From: an uncultured Rikenella sp.
Lineage (GTDB): Bacteria; Bacteroidota; Bacteroidia; Bacteroidales; Rikenellaceae
Assembly (NCBI RefSeq): GCF_910579375.1
Contig: NZ_CAJTUJ010000036.1
Coordinates: forward strand, 1-15,757
Direction: 5' to 3'
Length of the DNA: 15,757 bases
Both the position numbers and the translations under genes were made by a program. Of this stretch, positions 15,534 through 15,757 are shown piece by piece (within the stretch, counting starts at the first letter, position 1; every line of letters begins with the position of its first letter). Below the pieces are notes generated by a model that saw only the letters and a list, made by a program, of their open reading frames with translations, searched no databases and was not told the origin of the DNA.

Positions 15534-15593
15534 CCCGCCGGCCTTCCGGTCTACCAAATGGGGGCGAGTAGACCGAAAGCAAGTGCCGACGGG
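15534..15593 (-). promoter_or_regulatory. 21-bp bulged hairpin with T-tail in the leader of the pseudouridine synthase gene
   Basis: As minus-strand RNA this folds into a 9-bp GC-rich stem (15593-15585 with 15542-15534), a one-sided 5-nt bulge ACUUG (15584-15580), a 12-bp stem (15579-15568 with 15554-15543) and a 13-nt loop containing CCCCC. It is followed by ATTTTTATAT. Two pairs are G-U on the minus strand; on the plus strand the same positions would be C-A mismatches, which favours a minus-strand RNA. It could be an intrinsic terminator of an upstream gene outside the window, or a cis-acting attenuator. I do not recognise a known riboswitch class. Confidence 0.65.
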
Positions 15594-15632
15594 AAAAAAT
15601 CATTCGTTTATTTTGTGTACTCTGCTGGAACC

Positions 15633-15735
15633 GTACCTTTCTTGAAAGAAAGGTACCCAAAGAACTTTTGCAGAGGTCGTCCCCATGGGACGACCACGGG
15701 TTCTCTCTGTCTTGTTTCGTTGGGCTGTGGTTTTC
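15633..15735 (+). repeat. Structured dispersed repeat, right copy
   Basis: In order: a perfect 11-bp inverted repeat (GTACCTTTCTT, GA, complement) at 15633-15656; CAAAGAACTTT at 15658-15668; a perfect 9-bp hairpin at 15675-15695 (stem GGTCGTCCC, loop CAT); and GGGCTGTGGTTTTC at 15722-15735. Part order and total length (103 against 106 bp) match the left copy at 12-117, which lies in the opposite orientation. No reading frame is supported. Confidence 0.72.
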
Positions 15736-15757
15736 CGGTGGGGGCGCATTGGGGTAA

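Noticed and set aside
1..15757. A defence island, prophage, CRISPR array or biosynthetic cluster
   Set aside because: Every coding region longer than about 100 codons that survives inspection is a recognisable housekeeping or common hydrolase family; no nuclease-effector pair, integrase, direct-repeat array or synthase is present.

Overview
This 15.8 kb window comes from a high-GC member of the Bacteroidetes. It is most likely Bacteroidales, and Alistipes/Rikenellaceae is my best guess from gene content, codon use and base composition (by eye in the high fifties percent GC). Supporting signs are Bacteroidetes-type -7 promoter boxes (TAnnTTTG), little Shine-Dalgarno signal, an S46 dipeptidyl-peptidase, the yicC-gmk-nadD cluster, and a remnant of a FISUMP-type domain. 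Nearly all of it is core-genome housekeeping. I do not see a defence system, prophage, intact insertion sequence, CRISPR array, tRNA or rRNA gene.

Layout. Positions 1-117 hold one copy of a structured dispersed repeat. serC (144-1217, minus) diverges from a plus-strand operon yicC-gmk-nadD (1419-3643), which ends at a perfect 16-bp hairpin terminator. Converging on that terminator is a long minus-strand gene train: MBL hydrolase, trmD, lpxB, FAH-family hydrolase, maf, DPP11-like S46 peptidase, Xaa-Pro aminopeptidase and lipocalin (11932 down to 3706). Most junctions in it overlap or lie within 14 bp. A second plus-strand operon, rlmD-mnmD-cdd (12020-14523), starts from a promoter that interleaves back to back with the promoter of the MBL-trmD train. 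Between cdd and the convergent RluA-family pseudouridine synthase gene (14789-15511, minus) lies a degraded coding remnant. Upstream of the pseudouridine synthase is a 21-bp bulged hairpin in its leader, and then a second, inverted copy of the terminal repeat (15633-15735).

How the genes work together. Several products act on RNA or on translation fidelity: TrmD (m1G37 of tRNA), MnmD (wobble uridine), RlmD (23S m5U), the RluA-type enzyme and the YicC-type endoribonuclease. Gmk, Cdd and Maf handle nucleotides, NadD makes NAD, SerC makes serine and possibly PLP, and LpxB makes lipid A. The secreted DPP11-like enzyme and the adjacent aminopeptidase P form a plausible peptide-utilisation pair, one outside the cytoplasm and one inside.

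The items most worth a second look are: (i) the inverted pair of about 105-bp repeats at the two ends, whose palindrome shows three compensatory base-pair changes; (ii) the hairpin ahead of the pseudouridine synthase gene, whose imperfect pairs are G-U on the minus strand only; (iii) a TPR unit fused to the C-terminus of NadD; and (iv) the FISUMP remnant. Family assignments come from motif recognition; no database search was run.
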